Part shown: in pieces, positions 61,539 through 64,000 of the stretch
How the letters are laid out: every line of letters begins with the position of its first letter
How positions within the stretch are numbered: position 1 is the stretch's first letter
NCBI GenBank assembly: GCA_947179155.2
Contig: OX359274.1
Span: 47,389,564-47,453,563 of the forward strand
Direction: 5' to 3'
Origin: Hedera helix
Taxonomy: Eukaryota > Streptophyta > Magnoliopsida > Apiales > Araliaceae
DNA: 64,000 nt
Position numbers and translations under genes: made by a program
The notes under the pieces: model-generated
What the model was told of the DNA's origin: nothing
Seen by the model: only the letters and a program-made list of their open reading frames with translations
Database searches by the model: none

Positions 61539-62191
61539 TAGAATGTAGTATATTGTATTGGTAATTCAGTTTGCCATATTATGAATTCAATTTACTGGAT
61601 CAAAAACTTTTTAAAGATTGTGATTATGAAATGAAATTTCTTTCTATCAAATAGATTTTCTAAACTAAAATGATTAGCTTTTCTGAACTAAGATGATTTT
61701 TCCTCTGATTAAGTTATATATTAAGCATGCAAAGAACAATATAAATGAAACAACCAATCACATGACCATAAAGAATTTTTTCGTGGTTCGACCCATATCC
61801 TTTACTCTAGTGGCCTAATCGACATTCAATACAAACTAGTATTTGAGACTTTTTTTTTATTTTTTATTATTATTAAGCAACTTGGTTTAGAAATAAACCC
61901 CTTTATAACTCAAGTTTCAAACCTTTAAGAACTTTTCCTTCTGAGCATTTTTGCTTACCTTGGGCATCTATGCACCCCAATCATTTATGCTTTCCTTGAG
62001 TACTTATACTCACATTGCTCCTAAGCTCACTTGAAACTTAATTGTAAATACCCCTAATTCAAACTGGATTAGATATCAAAGATGTTAAAAGAGATATAAA
62101 TGATTACATACTAGACTATGATCAAAGAAAAAGATGTATTACAATGCAAAACTCAATTCTTTATGCAATGATCAGGTAAGTAAAGATAAGA
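61539..62191. other. Spacer, no gene seen
   Basis: AT-rich DNA without a supported gene, between the end of the truncated element and an LTR relic. Confidence 0.5.
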
Positions 62192-62834
62192 TGTAATGCC
62201 CTTAAAATACCCGCACTCACTACGATGGACCTTGTGCATTAAACTCTATACATTTATCAACTTAACCAATGATCCTATAATCATATTGGTTGAATTAGTC
62301 AATTTTAGACTATACATTAAAATTTTCCTTAACTTTATCCATATGGATCTTAACTTGATCTCGATCTCATTATTTATACAAGTATCAACTTGTAGATTAT
62401 CCGTATAAATGGATAACGACATATATAACATTCAAATTTTTAACCTTAAGATTTAAATATTCGATAACTTTTACATGTCCAAGATTCACGGCATTAAATC
62501 ATTAGGATAGTTCTTGGGAACAGAGAATTTCGTGATGGATATTTGTATCTTCATCCGTGATAAATGTTTACATCTTTATCTCTGACAATTATTGGTAACT
62601 TTGTTCGGTACAATATTCTCTTTTCGTACAGAACATACCAAACAACTTAAAACCCTCACTTGAAACACATATGGTTATAGTAATATCTCTTCATATCAAT
62701 AATCCTACTTATCTTGTATTCAAAATAGTAATAACAAGTTTGTACATGGGTTCGAGAAACCTAACGATGAATTTGACCATTTAACATCAATTACTCCTGT
62801 CTCGGATGCTTACAGTACTTACAAATGTTATTTA
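62192..62834 (-). mobile_element. Degenerate LTR fragment of the same family
   Basis: Starts TGTAATGCCC and follows the LTR order (CTTAACCAATGATCC, then AATCATATTGGTTGAATTAG, the ATTTGTATCTTCATCCGTGA block and the CTCGGATGCTTACAGTACTT block) with many substitutions and small deletions. It ends abruptly at TTATTTA, where a copia-type LTR begins. It is an old copy. The 61-70 codon frames inside are not genes. Confidence 0.8.
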
Positions 62835-64000
62835 TGTTAGAGTTGATGCCCTAGAGGCTAATTATTTGATGTAATTGCTTAATATTTTTGATATTATATT
62901 TGATTACATAAATGGATTATTTTATTATGATTTCATTTACTGCGTTATATAAATGTTAGCATAATAAAAGTCCTTAGATTAGTGATACGAATTATATAGC
63001 TTCAAGTATGTGACTTGAACATGAGACTATATAATTACAATTAGTATCATTGCTCTTAAATGTCCCTAGTCGAGTATCATTGTTAATGGGACAACAATGA
63101 TGCATTGAGACTAGTATGTGGATTAACTGATGGCCAAATCTCATTGGTCATAAATATATGAGATATTTGAGTCAATGCATAGGTACATGTTAGAGAACAA
63201 TGTACTGGACAGACCCACCATGAGAATTCTACATGGAGCATTACGCAAAGTGTCATAAGAAATTCTCATAGTGACAATAATGTAATGATCCTCCGACCTG
63301 AAGTCACTATATTATTACACGAGAATTTGTGTACTTTGATATCATCAAAGGTCACCTTTAATAGGGTGGACAATAAAGGTGATTATTGGGTACATCATGA
63401 ATCGTGTGAAGAATATGAGTGATCTAGATGGAATTTAACCCTCCTATATATTAGGGGTGATATCCATAGGCCTCTTGATTGAGTAGGACTATGAAATGCA
63501 TGGCCATGCTCAAATAGTGATTTGTTTCATATAGTCTACTCATTGATCAAGAAAACTCAGATTAAATTATGAAGAGTATGACACTTTCCATGTCTCGAGT
63601 TTAATCTAGGATGTTAAGGTTAAAAGGATTAAATTACTTTGAAACATTGGTCACGAAAAGGTTGTATCGAATCACCGATCTTATTATTATTTGAGTAGCA
63701 GTGATGCATTACTAGATGCCGCTCGCTGTTTATAATTTTATAATATGATTTTAAAATTATTGTCAATATAATAATAACTTATTGGGTCACACACTTAGAA
63801 CGTATTTAAAAGGGAATTAATTTAAATTGTAAGTATTTTAAATTTGTTAATATGATTGATAGTATTTAAAATTACGAATTTAAATTAATAGGATAATTTG
63901 TATATATGTATATTAATTAAGTAAGACTTAATTAAAATATAATATATATAAATTCGAATTTTATTTTTCTAATTAAATTAGGTTTTGGTTAATTCCTATT
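62835..64000 (+). mobile_element. Start of a copia-type LTR, running off the window
   Basis: Begins TGTTAGAGTTGATGCCCTAG exactly where the previous LTR relic is interrupted. It continues with stretches (TTGATATCATCAAAGGTCAC, GGTGATATCCATAGGCCTCT, GAAATGCATGGCCATGCTC) that resemble plant Ty1/copia LTRs as I remember them. No coding sequence and no LTR end before position 64000, so the LTR is over 1.1 kb. The target duplication cannot be tested inside the window. Confidence 0.6.

Noticed and set aside
1..64000. tRNA, rRNA, snRNA genes
   Set aside because: Scanned by eye for tRNA arms and rRNA-like GC-rich blocks and found none; the only tRNA-related sequences are retrotransposon primer sites.

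Overview
This is nuclear DNA from a flowering plant, probably a eudicot. It is AT-rich and almost entirely made of transposable elements. The evidence for a plant is a C2H2 zinc-finger protein with the plant-specific QALGGH helix, LTR elements primed by initiator tRNA-Met (TGGTATCAGAGC), CACTA ends, AAACCCT-type telomere-like motifs and an RTE-type LINE relic. I cannot name the species.

Only one convincing intact protein gene is present: an intronless SUPERMAN-type C2H2 repressor on the minus strand at 9923-10828. A broken gene with a 'putative gypsy-type transposase' N-terminal domain and coiled coils lies at 33357-35968. A LINE reverse-transcriptase fragment lies at 38824-39140.

Layout: 125-775, 21-bp minisatellite. 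1118-4241, solo LTR with ATTAA target-site duplication (TSD). 4247-9922, AT-rich intergenic DNA with one MITE. 9923-10828, zinc-finger gene. 11438-13483, non-autonomous CACTA element carrying a nested TRIM element (11467-12249). 15145-30497, a 15.4-kb composite LTR element bounded by TGATC TSDs and containing rearranged and inverted LTR pieces. 32701-35968, duplicated promoter-like DNA and the broken gene. 36368-37413, an element with terminal inverted repeats (TIRs). 38824-39140, LINE relic. 39971-49374, a complete, very young element with twin 3676-bp LTRs and GCATC TSDs. 50690-52081, CACTA-like and LTR-like debris. 52632-61538, a 5'-truncated element on the plus strand whose 3' LTR contains another solo LTR (56233-59713, AAATA TSDs). 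62192-62834, an LTR relic. 62835 to the window end, the start of a copia-type LTR.

The dominant system is one family of non-autonomous, LARD-like Ty3/gypsy retrotransposons. The LTRs are 3.1-4.1 kb, the internal region is only about 2.0-2.3 kb and has no gag or pol, and there is a tRNA-iMet primer site. A short GAGGACGAAATT motif near the 3' end looks like a remnant of an autonomous partner's pol. Each LTR carries a TATAAATAG promoter, a hairpin-forming GAACACGAA array, a TTTGGCTCCAAG minisatellite (in some subfamilies), a CGTATAAT array and telomere-like motifs. The most notable features are the inverted LTR arrangement in the 15.4-kb composite, which could yield fold-back RNA and small RNAs, and a perfect heat-shock element upstream of the promoter in the truncated element's LTR.
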